From Crocodylus rhombifer (lineage: Eukaryota; Chordata; Crocodylia; Crocodylidae): a stretch of DNA of 64,000 nt. Made by a program: the position numbers and the translations under genes. Positions 25,057 to 37,445 of this stretch are shown here, in pieces. Each line of letters starts with the position of its first letter. The stretch's first letter is position 1. Below the pieces are notes generated by a model. That model ran no database searches. It saw nothing but the letters and a program-made list of their open reading frames with translations, and was not told the origin of the DNA. The stretch covers positions 1 to 64,000 of the forward strand of contig JAVSML010021659.1 of the NCBI GenBank assembly GCA_038503035.1. The letters run 5' to 3'.

Positions 25057-25399
25057 GATTTTGATTTATTAGAGATAATTTGTTGTTTTTATGTTATTAC
25101 AATAGTATGCATTTCTGTGAAGCTTTTTTAGCTTAAAGATATAAAATCCTATTACAAATAATAACCAGTCTTCATAAAGTTTGCTAGTTAGGTAATGTTT
25201 TTTCCGTTTGGAGATAAGTTAAAAAAGATGATAAGAAGACACGCAGTTGTTCTCCAGTGAATCAGAAAAATCTTAGAATAAAACCTTACAGTCCTAAATT
25301 CTATTTCATTTCTACACTGTCTCAGATACATTTACATTGAGACAAATATAGAAGACTGCTTAAAAATGTATTTATTATATTAGGATATTCTGTTTCCAG

Positions 25400-25605
25400 A
25401 GGCCCAGCTAGAGCAAGGACAATGGCATATTTTGGGGAGGGAAAAGGCCCAATCCATGTGGATAATGTCAAATGTACAGGAAATGAGAGATCCCTGGCTG
25501 ACTGCATTAAACAGGATATAGGAACACACAACTGCCGTCACAGCGAGGATGCTGGGGTGATCTGTGACTACTCGGGCAAGAAGTCATCTGGGAACAGTAA
25601 TAAAG
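25400..25605 (+). CDS. PRSS12: PRSS12 exon: second half of the last SRCR domain
   Basis: The exon completes the SRCR domain begun at 9213. It reads GPARARTMAYFGEGKGPIHV, then DNVKCTGNERSLADCIKQDI, then GTHNCRHSEDAGVICDYSGK. Four cysteines (VKCTG, ADCIK, HNCRH, VICDY) bring the domain to six, the group-A set. A short Ser/Gly/Asn-rich linker (KKSSGNSNK) leads to the protease. The acceptor is tgtttccag and the donor is aaag/gtaaag, with exit phase 1. The preceding intron, about 16 kb, is the largest in the window. The sequence is nearly the same as human neurotrypsin as I recall it. Confidence 0.96.
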
Positions 25606-28600
25606 GTAAAGAGTTTTTTGTGGCTTGGTGTTAGAGATTTAGAGTTGAGTATTGCTATTTTTGCTAGGAGGAGGAATATGGACAAGTAAAAAGAAAATCT
25701 GACCTCATAGAAAAAAAAAAGACAACTAAAGAAAAAGCTTGTGAGAAGTTCTGTCTGTCTTAAAGTTTATGGCCACATGCTTGGCCTTTATCCTGAACCA
25801 GCTGTTCAGTGGAAGCATGAAGCCCATTTAAATGGCACAGCTTAGAGCAGGTATAGTTCTAAGCTATAGTCATTATAAAACTAGCACCAAAAATCAGGCA
25901 TAAAGATGTATCTCACTCTGTCTCCTTCCCTGCAGATGTAGTTGAGGACTGAGTTCCAACTAAGATCAAATTCTGCTCTCACATACCCTAATGTAAATCA
26001 AGAGTTATTTTGTAGTAGTCAAAGAAGTGATTCCATGTTTACTAATATAACTGACAGCACAGTTTGGCCTTCTGTTTAATTGTCAGATCCAATTAACAAA
26101 ATAAACAAAAATTCATCAACAAAAACTATAAATTAACAAAATAAACTGATGAATAAAATTAGCAAAATAAACCCAAACCCAAAAACAAACAGACAACCCC
26201 CTTACCCACGCATCTACCTCTTTGTATGTATATGAATGTATATAAGTGTTAATACATTTTTAAAAAGATGTCTGTTTAATGGATCATGGTCAGAAGGCTA
26301 ACACAATTCTCTTAAAATGTAAAATGAAATCCTTTAACATTTCTACTGATGCATTTGAAATTGTGCATATTGCTTAATGAGGATACTCCAGAAACGCATT
26401 CTTGGTCATGCAGAACTTTTAAAAAGACACAGAGTCAACCTCACTGTTTGGGAGAGTACAGAGTCTGCTGGTTATTAGAATCACATTGAACATTTTTCAT
26501 TCTAATAACTTGCAATTCTACTACATGTAGGTAGAGGGGGATTTCTGCAGATTGTTGTATTTTACTCATTGATTCTAATAGTTGGTGGGGGGAAAATGTA
26601 CACATGCATGGATTGTGTTTTAAAGATTTTGATCCTAGTATGCGACAGATTCAGTGAAGTACATTTCTAAAAACTAGGCAACACTATAAAAATGGAGAAC
26701 AGAATATTGGGATCCAAATACAGTATACAGGTGCCACAGTGGAATATGTAATCATTGTTTCTTAGTTGAATTTAACTTATAGTTTCATAGTTAGTAGGGT
26801 CAGAAGGTACCTGAGCAGATCATTAAGTCTGATGCCCTGCCATGGCAGGAAAGAGTATTGGGGTCAAACAACCCCAGCAAGGTGATTGTCTAGCCTTGTC
26901 TTAAAGACCCCCAGGGTAGGAGCCAGCACCACTTCTTGGAAGTTGGTTCCAGATCCTAGCCACCCTGACAGTGAAGTGGCGCCTCCTGAAGTCTAGCCTG
27001 AATCTACGCTCTGCCAGCCTGTGACCGTTATTTCTAGTCACTCCTGGTAGTGCTTGGGGAAACAGGGACTCCCTCAATGCCTGCTGGTCCCCTCTGACTA
27101 GTTTGTAACAGGCCACTAGATCCCCCCTCAGCCTTGTCTTGTGGAGGCTGAACAGGTTCAGGTCCCGTAGCCTCTCCTTGTAGGGCCTGCCCTGCTGCCT
27201 CCTTATCATGCGAGTGGCCCTCCTCTGGACACTCTCCATGTTGTCCACATCCCTTTTGAAGTGCGGCGCCCAGAACTGGATGCAGCACTCCAGCTGTGGC
27301 CTGACCAGTGCCGCACAGAGTGGGAAGATCACCTCCTTGGACCTGCCTGAGATGCATCTGTGGAGGCATGACAAGGTGCGGATGGCCATCCTGACTGCAT
27401 CCCCACACTGCCAGCCCATGTTTATCTTGGCATCAATGATGACTCCAAGATCCTTTTCTGCCTCTGCACTGACGAGAAGGGAGTTCCCCAGCCTGTAGGT
27501 ATGCTGCTGGTTTTTCCTCCCCAGGTGCATCACCTTGCACTTGTCAGTGTTGAATCCCTTCCTATTCTCATCCGCCTACCCCTGTAACCTGTCTAGGTCT
27601 GATTGCAGCCTATTCCTCCCTTCTAGTGAGTCCACATCCCCCCACATCTTAGTGTCATCAACAAATTTGAACAGGGTGCTTTTTACCCCCTTGTCCAAGT
27701 CACTGATGAAGATGTTGAACAGTGCAGGCCAGAGGATTGAGCTCTGCGGAACCCCACTGCCCAAATCTCTCCAGGTCGAAAATGACCCATCCACCACCAC
27801 TCTCTGGATGTAGCCCTCCAGCCAGTTGGCGACCCAGTTTGACACCACAGTCCCCCAGTTTTTTAATGAGAACGGGGTGAGAGACAGTGTCGAAGGTCTA
27901 CCGAAAGTCCAGAAGGACTATGTCCACTGCTACCCCTGCATCTAAGGATTTGGTGACGTGGTCATAGCAGGCCACCAGGTTGGTCTGACAGGACCTGCCC
28001 CTAATGAACCCATGTTGGTTGCCCCTAAGCATAATCTCCCCTGCTGGCCCCTCGTGGACATGTGCCAGAATAATTCTCTCAAAAAGCTTATCCAGAATCG
28101 AGGTAAGACTAACTGGCTTATAGTTTCCCAGGTCCTCCTTCCTCCCTTTTTTGAAGATGGGAACCACATTGGCCCTCTTCCAGTCCTGTGGCACCACACC
28201 AGAGCACCACGAGCGCTCGTAAAGCTGTGCCAGGGGTCCCAGCTAATGCCCTCAGCACTCTGGGGTGGAGATCGTCTGGACCAGCTGATTTAAATACATC
28301 CAGTCCCTTCAGAAATTCCCCAACTAGATCCTCGCTGACCCTTGGCTTAGGTGTGCCTCCCCTGGGGCCTGAGGGGGGCCCAGTGTGGGTGCTGATCCGG
28401 TCTCTGCTCAGGAAAATGGAGGCAAAGAAGTCGTTCTCAAAAGAGAATAATCATTTAAATTTTGTGTGTGATCCTACAAGGTATAGCCTGAGCACACTTC
28501 ACTTTTACTGAGATTATTGGATGATGATGGCATTTAGCACCCTTACAAAACTGCATCCTTATTAATCAGTGAAATTAGAGGGCATTTTTCTTTCTTTTCC

Positions 28601-28660
28601 AAACCCCACATGGTGTTTATGTGATAGTGTACTGCTGCTTACACCTTATTTCCTGTTTAG
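25606..28660 (+). other. PRSS12 intron (3.1 kb)
   Basis: Over half is the antisense CR1 at 26775-28440, which ends only about 220 bp before the small zymogen-linker exon. 26090-26190 is an A-rich run with recurring caaaataaac motifs. Nothing else is recognised. Confidence 0.85.
26775..28440 (-). mobile_element. CR1 LINE, 5'-truncated, with reverse-transcriptase remnants
   Basis: The minus strand encodes successive CR1 ORF2 blocks. These are VPQDWKRANVVPIFKKG and NYKPVSLTSILDKLFERII, VPQSSILWPALFNIFISDL, the catalytic FVDDTK, GFNTDKCKVMHLG, EKDLGVIIDAKINMGWQC, and the C-terminal FSLHKTRLRGDLVACYKL and FTVRVARIWNQLPR. The 5' edge falls inside the RT region near 28440. A TGG-to-TAG change breaks the frame near 27575, and other breaks occur. 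The copy is dead, and lies in the PRSS12 intron in antisense orientation, abutting the 28661 exon. Confidence 0.92.
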
Positions 28661-28739
28661 ATTCCCTTGCTTCTGTCTGTGGGCTGAGATTACTACATCG
28701 CCGACAGAAACGGATTATTGGTGGGAAAAATTCTTTAAG
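28661..28739 (+). CDS. PRSS12: PRSS12 exon: zymogen-activation linker
   Basis: This 79-nt exon encodes SLASVCGLRLLHRRQKR followed by IIGGKNSLR. The RQKR sequence fits the R-X-K/R-R rule of furin-type proprotein convertases. Cleavage after it (between bases 28713 and 28714) would free the new N terminus IIGG, whose Ile inserts into the protease core. The Cys of SVCG is the usual partner that keeps the activation peptide tied to the catalytic domain. The acceptor is tcctgtttag and the donor is ttaag/gtaaag. Entry phase is 1 (g/at gives Asp) and exit phase is 2 (ag/g gives Arg). The exon is too small to stand out by ORF length and was placed by homology and splice frame. Confidence 0.95.
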
Positions 28740-29555
28740 GTAAAGGATATTCAGTACAAATTGTCACTTTCTGCGTAAAACTCTGGGAATATGCAATCTC
28801 CATTAGCCATTTGCCTTATTCAGAACTTGATTGCATTTTTGCTTCTCATGAAATAAATATAGATTAACATTCTGAATGTTGCCAATTTGGGGTCTAGGTA
28901 GGCACATTGTAATTTTTATTTTTGATTGGGTCAGTTACAGCTGAGTAAATTATTTATTCATTAATCTATGGTGAGTTATTAATGGGAGATACAAGCTAGA
29001 ATAGCAGTTTGTATCCATACTTTCTATGCCAGGGTTGTGGTGCATAGAGACCTCCTTAGAAGCATACAGGAAGTATGTTTGGAAACACAAATTACATAGC
29101 ATATGTCAATTTCATATTTGACTTCATGAAACTAAGAAATAGGTTTCTACTGGGATTGTTTGCAGTGATGAACCGAAAAGATATGGTTTCAGTTAACCTG
29201 CCTGTTGGTAAACTTATTGGCAAGAATATACGCATGAGAAGTACACACACAGAGAGCCAGCGTACACAAAGCAAGTTTTTTGGGAAGTTCAAAAATATTC
29301 ACTGATGAATGGCTGCAATTTTTGCCAGACTGTGGATGGATACTTTAGTTCATTTGGAAGATAGGTACATTGGAAATTTATTTTTTACATCAGGAAGAAT
29401 TGTCTTCCTTTCAAGATGACTATTTCACTTTCTCTTGAGAAGCAAATATGAAAAAGTTTCTGTGGTTCACAGCTACGGAGCTGTGGGTCTGTCATACATT
29501 ATTAAAAAGGCCTGTAAAGAGTTAAAACCACACAAATTTTTTTTTTTTTTTTTTT

Positions 29556-30515
29556 AAAGGTGCTCTGATAAATTGGTCCCATATTGAATTGGCACCAAAA
29601 TAAGCAAAAATGACAGTATCAGCAATCGGCTTTTTTTGACTGATGTGGCCAGCTTTTTTTTGACTGATGTGGCCGATAATGTGACTGATAAATGCTCTGT
29701 GCATGTGTGCAGCCACAGTGCAGAACGCAGGCAATGAGGAGCGCAGCACAGAAGTGTGGAGAACAGCCAGGTCCGGCTGATAAGTCTGTTGTGGGGGAAA
29801 GATGGGGGAGGCAGATCAGGGCCCCTGTGGTGAGGGAGGCAGTGGGGCTGGGGCCAGGGCTGGGGTAGGCGCTTCCTGGCCAGGGCGGGGTGCAGGATGG
29901 TGCTGTTACCAGCTCTTCTGGGAGGGCACGGGGTGGGAGGGCATGGGGGGCTTGTGCCAGGGCTGCACTCAGGGTGGGTGGCAGCAGCACTGAGGAGGGA
30001 GGTTGGGGGGACTATGGTGAATTTTGGGATGGCTGCAGTCCACCCCCATAGCCGCCTCCTAGCACCGCAGCCTAGTGCTCCATCAGGAAGAACCCCAGCC
30101 CACAGCGGCAGCTCGCTTCAGGCACAGTTCCAGGGGCATACGCCCCACCTCATGCCCTTCTGGGTGCACATAGCAGTGGGAACTGCACCCCACCTCCCCA
30201 TGCCACCCGGATGAGCCTCTTGTGACTCTGTCTCATGCCCCAACCTGCTGTGGCTAGGTAGCACCTACCTCTGCCCTTGCCCCAGCCTCAGCCCCACTCC
30301 TTCCCTCCACTGCAGGGGCCTCGATCTGCCCCCATGACCATGCCCCTTCCCTCCCTGTACCCCTTCCACCACAACAGATTTACTAGCCAGACCCAACTGT
30401 TCCCCACACTGCCCAGCTGCATATTAGTAATTGGATTGGTATAAGTCAACACGGCTCATTAAAAATCAACTATCGGTATTGGCCCAAACAATCTCTATTG
30501 GTGCACCTCTAAACA
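29556..30515. mobile_element. hAT-like fold-back DNA element
   Basis: The ends are aggtgctctgataaattgg and ctattggtgcacctctaa, an imperfect terminal inverted repeat of hAT type. GC-rich inner arms (29766-29882 and about 30250-30400) are long inverted copies: ctgataagtctgttgtgg on one side and its relative ccaccacaacagatttacta on the other. It lies in the 9.2-kb PRSS12 intron. Confidence 0.65.
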
Positions 30516-30989
30516 TTTTGTTCCTATTTTTTTGATGACACTAGAGCTGCAAAACTAAACTTTTCTTTAAATAAATTGCTAGTTACATTTGTGAGCTAAG
30601 GTAACCACAAACGTTATGAACAGTGTGTTATGGGTTTAGGAATAAGGTGAATATTGTTGGTATTCCAAGAATATAATGAAACTGTTCATCTAAGTCACCA
30701 TTTTGGTTTTCACACACTTTCAATTTGATGTAGAAATAGAGGGGGTTAGACAAAGACAATAAAATGATTAAGGACTTGGAAAATCTCATATGCAGGGAAA
30801 GTAAATAAATTGGGATTGTTTTATTTTTGAAAGGAGATAAAAAAGGGATGATAAAAGTATACAATGTAATCAATTGTGCAGAGAGGTAGATCAGGAACTT
30901 AGGTCTCATAACACAAAAAGAAGGAACACTTAAACACCAAACATTCATCAGGAAGGAAATATTTTTTCACATAATGTGCAATTCAGTGA

Positions 30990-31225
30990 TTCTCAGCCAT
31001 GGTGATGTGACTTTTACGCTCTCTTAGCTAGCATGATTCACAGGAGAAACCCAGAAATTCCATAGCTTTAAAGACATTTTGACCTGTTGTGGTCTTTCTG
31101 AGTGCTTTGCAACAGAAGAATTGCTCTAGTATTTTTCTGTAGTCAAAAATGAGTGAAAACCAAGAGCTGGCATTATTCTGAGGGGTGCCTTGAGTCTTAA
31201 AAGACTGAGAGCCAGTGATATGATA
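30990..31225. mobile_element. Short hAT-like element
   Basis: ttcagtgattctcagccatg at the left and gactgagagccagtgat at the right form an imperfect terminal inverted repeat about 235 bp apart, like MER5/Charlie-type MITEs. Confidence 0.5.
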
Positions 31226-31459
31226 TACCAAGACAAGGTTCCCCCACCAATCAGCATGGGGGGAAAAAAACCCTCATCTCACACTCACATACAAGGAAAC
31301 CTCATTAATTAAACTGTCCAGACTATCATTAAATTGCCAAAAGCAGCATAGGTTCAGTAATGGAAATCAGTTACAAAGATGATTAAATGCATGACTATGG
31401 CCTACTGACACTGAGGAGACAGGCAGCACTATCATTTCTTGTGGGCTTATCATGGTTCT

Positions 31460-31625
31460 CCTCCCCTGCTCCCGATTGGCTGAAGGGCCCTGGTGTTTCT
31501 ACCCCCTGCTGCTGATTGGTTGAGAGTGACGTCTGTCCTACAGACCTGCTCCTCACCCCCGACTGGTTGAGAAGACTGTCTGTCATGTGGCTCCATCCCT
31601 TGCTACTAATTGCTGGAGAGGGGCA
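31460..31625. repeat. Tandem units carrying inverted CCAAT motifs
   Basis: Four degenerate units share cccctgct then gattggttgaga. Cores lie at 31475 (gattggct), 31515 (gattggttgag), 31562 (gactggttgag) and 31608 (taattgctgg), at 40-47 bp spacing. ATTGG is an inverted CCAAT box. A tttatacc motif follows at about 31699. Confidence 0.55.
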
Positions 31626-31874
31626 GGCCACACAACAGGAGTCATCCCAGCCCATCAGCAGCGAGGGCCAGGGGTGGCAGCCATCTTGGCTCCCCCCGTT
31701 TATACCAGCAGCCGCCCTTCCCTACTGGCAGACCGCAGCAGCCACACAGACTACTGGTGCCCTCTAGAAAGCTAGCATTTTATTTTTAGGAAGGGGTTTT
31801 TTGGTTTTCTTTTTTTCCTGTTGGTAGGTTCCATAGACAATACCTGATTTCTGCTGAATCACAAATTGACTAGG

Positions 31875-34800
31875 TTTTTTTTTTGGTAACATTTTATTAG
31901 AAAACAGGCAATATCAAACAGATTTAAAAAGGACCCCATCTAAGGTCTCACAAAGGGAATACAAATAAGAAATTACATAATACTCACATGATAACGTCTC
32001 ATTCACTTTGCTTAAAACTCCAGTGTTATTCAGTGAACATCTTACCCTTTCTTCTTATATAACTACAGGTTCATGCATCGATACTTAACAGAAGGGTACT
32101 GACAAAGCCCTCACCCACTCTTTCTGACAACAAAAGTTGTCCCTTAGTCTATCCTATACCTATACGGGGCTGAAACAAGCCCCTGAAGTCCACCCCTTGC
32201 CAGAGCGCTGTATCCCTTCCTTCCATCCCATGTTTTTCTGTGCCTCTATAGAAGTGCAGCTCGTGCATTGCTAACTGCAAACACTCTGACGTTGAAAAGC
32301 ACAAGCCCTTTAGTGCCAACAGGGAATGCACTTTCCAGAGCGCTACTTTGGTGCATGTGATAAGGACCCTCACACCCCATGACACATCCGTCCCCTCTGT
32401 TAACCCATAGAGTACATTTTCGATAGTGATCCCCGTTCCCCTTCCTGTCTCTTTCAAATAGATGGCTACCTTCTCCCACACCTTTTGTCCATAAAAACAG
32501 TCCCACAAGGCATGTGCCACCAACTCAGGCTCAGCACAGATTTCTCGTGGGCACTTGGGGGACCATGAGAGTCTCCATCGATTCAGCACCTGTCACACTG
32601 GCAGTGCGTTTCGCACGGCCCTCCATGCCAGCTCCTCGTGCTCCCTTTTCCATTCCTTCCCCACTAGCCCTTTCCACACCCTTCTGACTTTCTCCGTTCT
32701 CAAATCCCCAACATCTGACATCCTCCGCTTCCCCCTCATGAACTTAAGGACTTTTCTGGTATCCACCAGCCCTTCGATCCCTAACCCCGCCAAGCCTTCC
32801 CTCTCAACAAAGGAACCAAGGCGTGAATAAGGGAGTGACATCTGCCAAGCCCACACCCCCTGCCACCCGCTCCCGAACAGTCCCAGCCTTTGTAGGAGTG
32901 TTCCCCCCCAGAAAATGCAAAAGTTGGAAACCATTCCCGGTGCGCCCCTCGCTTCCCTCACAACCATCTTCAAAAAGTGCGCATAAACAAAGACCTCTAT
33001 GTTGGGAAGACCCCATCCCCCCAGCCCTTCTTCCTTATACAACTCTGTCTTGGCCACCTTCTCTGTCTTCCCCCCCAAAAGAAGAGGCATAATGCCCGCT
33101 GGACCTGCCGGGCCTGTAGCCAGGACGGGGGGTACACCATCGCTGTGTACAAGATCATCGGCAACAGGCACTGTTTGATCACTTGGACCTTACACCTTCA
33201 TGATAAACTCTGTGTGTTCCACAACCCCACTGTCTGGTTTACTCTCCCCTCTAACACTTCCCAAGCCCATTTCCCTTTCCCCTGGGTATCCATCCACACG
33301 CCCAGTATTTTCAGTTCCTCCCTTTCCACCTTCAATCCAAATTTCCCCAAATCCCCCCAATTCCCAACCACCAGGACTACACTCTTGTCCACGTTCACTC
33401 TCACTCCAGATACCTCAAACTCATTGGCGTGCTTCACCACTCCTCCTAAGGACACCTTGTCCCGCACCACGCATGTCATGTCATCCATGTACAGGAGGAC
33501 TTTTAATTCCCCGTCCCTCGGCACTCTAACCCCACTGATCACCCTATCGCTTCTGATTCACTGTGTCAGAGGCTCAATGGCACAAACAAAGAGCCCTGGC
33601 GACAGTGGACACCCTTGTCTCACCCCTGAGTCCACTGCAAAGGGTTCTCGCAGGAAGCCCCTCACCAGCACCCTGCTTGTTGCCCTCCCATAGAGTGTCT
33701 GCACCCACCCCACAAATTCCCCCAGCATCCCCATCCCTGTCAGAACCCAGAACAGAAACTTGTGCCAATGCCGTCGTATGCCTTTTGCGGGTCGAGACTC
33801 GCCACTATCGTATTCCACTTCCAGTCAGTAATGTACAACAGCATATCCCGTAGTATCCAGTGTGCTTGTGTCATCCGCCGCCCCCCGCACCACGCACATT
33901 TGGTCCCCACCCAGCATCTGTGGTAACACCTCCCCCATCCTTGTCGCTAGGATCTTGGAGAATAATTTATAATTGGAATTCAGCAGGGCGGTCGGCCTCC
34001 AGTTCTTAATGTGTTCCCATCCCCCTTTCTTATAGATCAAGGCCACGACTCCCTGGGCAAAGCCCTCCCTGACCCGACCCTGATCCATAATTTCCTTAAA
34101 CAGGGCCAAGAGATCCCCTTTCACTAAATCTCAAAACTTCCCATAAAATTCCACTGGGAACCCGTCACCTCCCGGGGTCTTCTTTAATGGCATTGTCCTC
34201 AAGACTCCCAGCATCTCGGTTTCCATCAATTTCTTTATCAGCCCCCGCCTCCCTTCTTCCCCCACTTTTGCTTCCAAACTCCCCACCAGTCCCTCCAATT
34301 GTTCTCGCCTCACCGCTTTCCTATGAAACAATTCCCCATAAAACCTAGTCACCTCCCGCAATACCCCATCCACGTCCTCCACCCTCCCGCCTTTGGCCGT
34401 GCGGACCGCCGCCATCGCCCGCTTTTTCCTTCTCACCTGCAAGGCGAAAAACCTGCCCCATTCCTCTCCCTCATCCACCCACTCCACCTTGGCCAGGAAC
34501 ATCTGTTCTTGCATCCTGGTCCGGAACCAATTTTGCACTCCCTCTCTCGCCTGTTCCCATTCTCCCTTCACTGTTGCCCCCTTCTTCAGCTCCTCCCACA
34601 ATCTTTGAACTTCACCTTGTAAGTGTGCTAGCTCCTTCTTCCTCTGCTGTGCCTGCTTTCTTCCCACACCAGTGAACCACTCCTGCACACGCTTCTTGAT
34701 TTCGACCCACCAGTCCTGTGTTGGGAAAAAGGGCTGTAAAGTTTGCCACTGGCGATACACCCTTTGAAAGGCAATGCATTCCTCTGGGTCGTCCAATAAG

Positions 34801-35630
34801 GACACATTTAATTTCCAGACCCATCTCCCATGTTTAAACCCTTGCCCGATGCCCACTTCCACCCACAGGACACAATGATCCGAGAAGCTGACATCTATCA
34901 GTCTCTTGCTGCGGATTGCCAACCCCTTCGACACCAACACAAAATCGATCCTCGATTGCCCTCGCCCACCTGGATCCACTCTCGTAAAAACTCCTGTCCC
35001 TTCCCAAATATCCTGGAGCCCCTCATCTTTAATCCACCCCCACAGCCACTTCCCCGTACTAGCCATCCTGACTCCCTGCCCTATCCCAATCCGCCCACCC
35101 TCTTCAAGTATGCAATTAAAATCCCCCATCACGATCCGCGGTCCTCCACCCCCCCATACACATCCCCATTTTGCGGAAAAAGCACACCCTCTCTGTTCTC
35201 TTGGCTGGGGCATAGATGTTGTACAAAGTCACCTCCACGCCCTCCACCTCAACCACTGCCTTTTCCAGTCGCCCTTCTTCCAGGACCTGCTGGTCTTTAA
35301 TTGTCAACCCCCCCCCCCTTGCCAGGAGCCCTACTCCTGCTGCTTTATTCTCATTTGAACCCCCTCACCACGATGGTCCCACCTCCCAGTGCTTCTCCAG
35401 ATATCTATAATTTCTCCTCCAGGGAATCCCGCACTCCTGCAAGCCGAACACTTGTGTCCAGGCCTTGTAAGGTGGTATACATTGAATCCCATCTCTGCCT
35501 CCTGTATAAACTTCTTACATTTAAGGATGCTATGGTCAATGACATCAAGGATATTTTCCAGAGAGAAATATGCCTCATAAATCATCTGTGCCGCTACTGG
35601 GTTCTGAGGTGTCTTCCCCCACTTTCTGCA
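31875..35630 (-). mobile_element. Tx1-like LINE (APE endonuclease plus RT), 5'-truncated, poly(A)-tailed
   Basis: The minus strand shows an apurinic endonuclease region (VTLYNIYAPAKRTERVCFF; VMGDFNCILEEGG; SRIDFVLVS; VSFSDHCVLWVEV, about 35300-34790). RT follows: LKKTPGGDGFPVEFYGKF, VVALIYKKGGWEHIKNWRPT, SGVRQGCPLSPGLFVCAIEP, and the active site YMDD at 33491-33480. A C-terminal Cys/His block is present (KCPREICAEPELVAHALWDC). The element ends with AATAAA (31898-31893) and a 10-base poly(A) (31884-31875). The block order and the NWRPTALLN/QGCPLSP signatures fit the Tx1 branch of L1-like LINEs. Several Trp codons have become stops (near 34130 and 32591) and frames shift, so it is dead. The clade was assigned by eye. 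Confidence 0.8.
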
Positions 35631-37349
35631 TCCCTGTAGCCCTAGCTAGATGTTTAATTGCAGTTGGGTTCAGAAAGCCATCCTTACCTATACCAATACA
35701 ACTTATTTAAGTAAGACATATGGTCATGCCTATTGAGCTGTGTTCCCCTCAGCACTGACTCTTTTTCAAGTCATGGTAAGCTACAGCACTGCATACATTT
35801 CAACACCCTCCTCACTCCTACAGCTGAGCTGTGCCTTTCTTTCCTATTTCAAGTGATTCCTGTTTCTTCACCAGCCTTAAATGTCTGGCAAACATCACCA
35901 AATGGGGCATCAAGCACTTTACCCAAAATCCCTGTGTTGCACCCTCTCTCAGTCTGTCACACATGATTAGTGTGGCCCTGCCCTCCATGAGGTGGAGCTA
36001 GACCAGACTGCCCTATGCTTCATCTGCGTATACATTTTTGGAGGATTCCAGGACTCATGACAAGAGCACTTGGTTCCAGCCATGAGTGCAGGGGCTAAGT
36101 AGCATATGAATCCTTTGTGCGGGTATCTGGAGTACACACACATACTGAGCAGTGCTGAGCTGTGGGGCCACCATGGCTTGAAATCCTGTTGACTCTGCTG
36201 GGGTGCAGCCGTGTGAACTATATGGTAAGCCATGAGGTTTTTGGTCTTGGACTGATATCATGTAGTTTGCAATATATATAAGTAGGTACAAAAGTTACTT
36301 AAAAGTGCATTTATAGCAACTGTAAAAATTATAAAATGTATCAGTTCTGAATGAAGTATGTTTATGGATACTATATGCAAATTACTACAAGTATATTTAT
36401 TTGAAGTTCAGTATTTTCAAATTTGCATCTCACTTCCATATACTCAGGGAGAGCAGGGTATGACAGTAATGGGCAAATGGGAAGTGGCTGCAGGGAGCAG
36501 AAGAAAAAGGGGCTACCTGACCCCCAGATTTATGTTCCCTGCTGTAGCTGTAGAAGGGGGACAAATTCAAGGGAAACCTCCAATAATTAGATTCCATACC
36601 TGGAAAATTATAACAAATGGATACACTGTTCTTGTATGGAATCTAATTACCAGGGGGCCATCTTATATTCAGGGTTGTCTTATATTTGACTAAATACAGT
36701 GAGTGGACTAGCCCTCATTCTCACAGGAAGTTATCAAGGCCAAGAATTTGACAAGGTTCAAAAAGGGATTAGATAGTTTACATGGGTGTAGTAAGAGTAT
36801 CCCAAGTTAACCTACTTAACATTAAGAAAAAATTTGGAAGGGATATTAAACCTCATGTTTCAGTGTTTGAGCCAACCTCTACCTTTTAAGGACCAGGAGT
36901 ACACCTGTGTGAAGCACAGAATATCCCATCTTCCTCTGAAGCATCCAGTATGGGCTACTATCAAAGACAGGATACTAGACTAGATGAACTCTGTGTCTAC
37001 TGCTGTGTAGCAGGTCTATGGCTTGTTGAGAACTAACTTCACTCTTGTCTGATAACTGCTACATATTTCCTAGTAGTTCATGGCTTCCATTCTTGCTAGT
37101 CCCATCAGTCTGTGGAAGGACATAAGTACAAAATAGTTTTGAGAATCTATTACCAATCCCACCTTTATAGAGTTGGAAATGCGTGTCCCAGAATGGCCGA
37201 AGTGCTAGAATTTATGTTCAGCATATGACCACTTGTATAAAGATGAAGCTAATCCATATATTTCTTGTGGTTTCTGCTGTTCGCTTAGTCTAATGGACTA
37301 AAGGCTTCCCTTTCATACAGCTCAGGATAAATGTAAAGATGGCATTAAT

Positions 37350-37445
37350 AGTCAGAGTCATAGAAAAGTAGGGCTGGTCTACCTAGTCCAGCCCCTGCCT
37401 GAGGCAGGATCATCCCTATCCAGACCTCATCCCTATCCAAACTGA
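37350..37445 (-). mobile_element. CR1 LINE 3' fragment
   Basis: A short antisense CR1 tail: gtcatagaaaagtagggctg, then ctagtccagcccctgcctga and ggcaggatcatccctatcca. It is only about 100 bp long. Confidence 0.65.

Larger units (their letters stand above)
9355..25399 (+). other. PRSS12 intron (16 kb)
   Basis: It holds, left to right, the MITE at 10631, GC-rich repeats at 12220-13660, a hAT-like end at 15620, a fold-back element at 15838, old CR1 at 16615, a GC-rich region at 17040, a fold-back element at 18177, (CA)n at 19357 and 21139, CR1 at 22300 and the mariner-like MITE at 24572. The stretches 9360-10620, 11040-12200, 13670-15300, 18890-19350 and 20270-22290 look unique or unrecognised, with no supported gene. 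Confidence 0.85.

Noticed and set aside
26901..27533. 210-codon minus-strand ORF
   Set aside because: It is the CR1 ORF2 C terminus, not a host gene.
34131..35213. 360-codon minus-strand ORF as a possible host gene
   Set aside because: It contains LINE endonuclease and RT signatures (MGDFNC, SRIDFVLVS, FSDHC, LKKTPGGDGFPVEF) and continues into other LINE blocks, so it belongs to the Tx1-like element.
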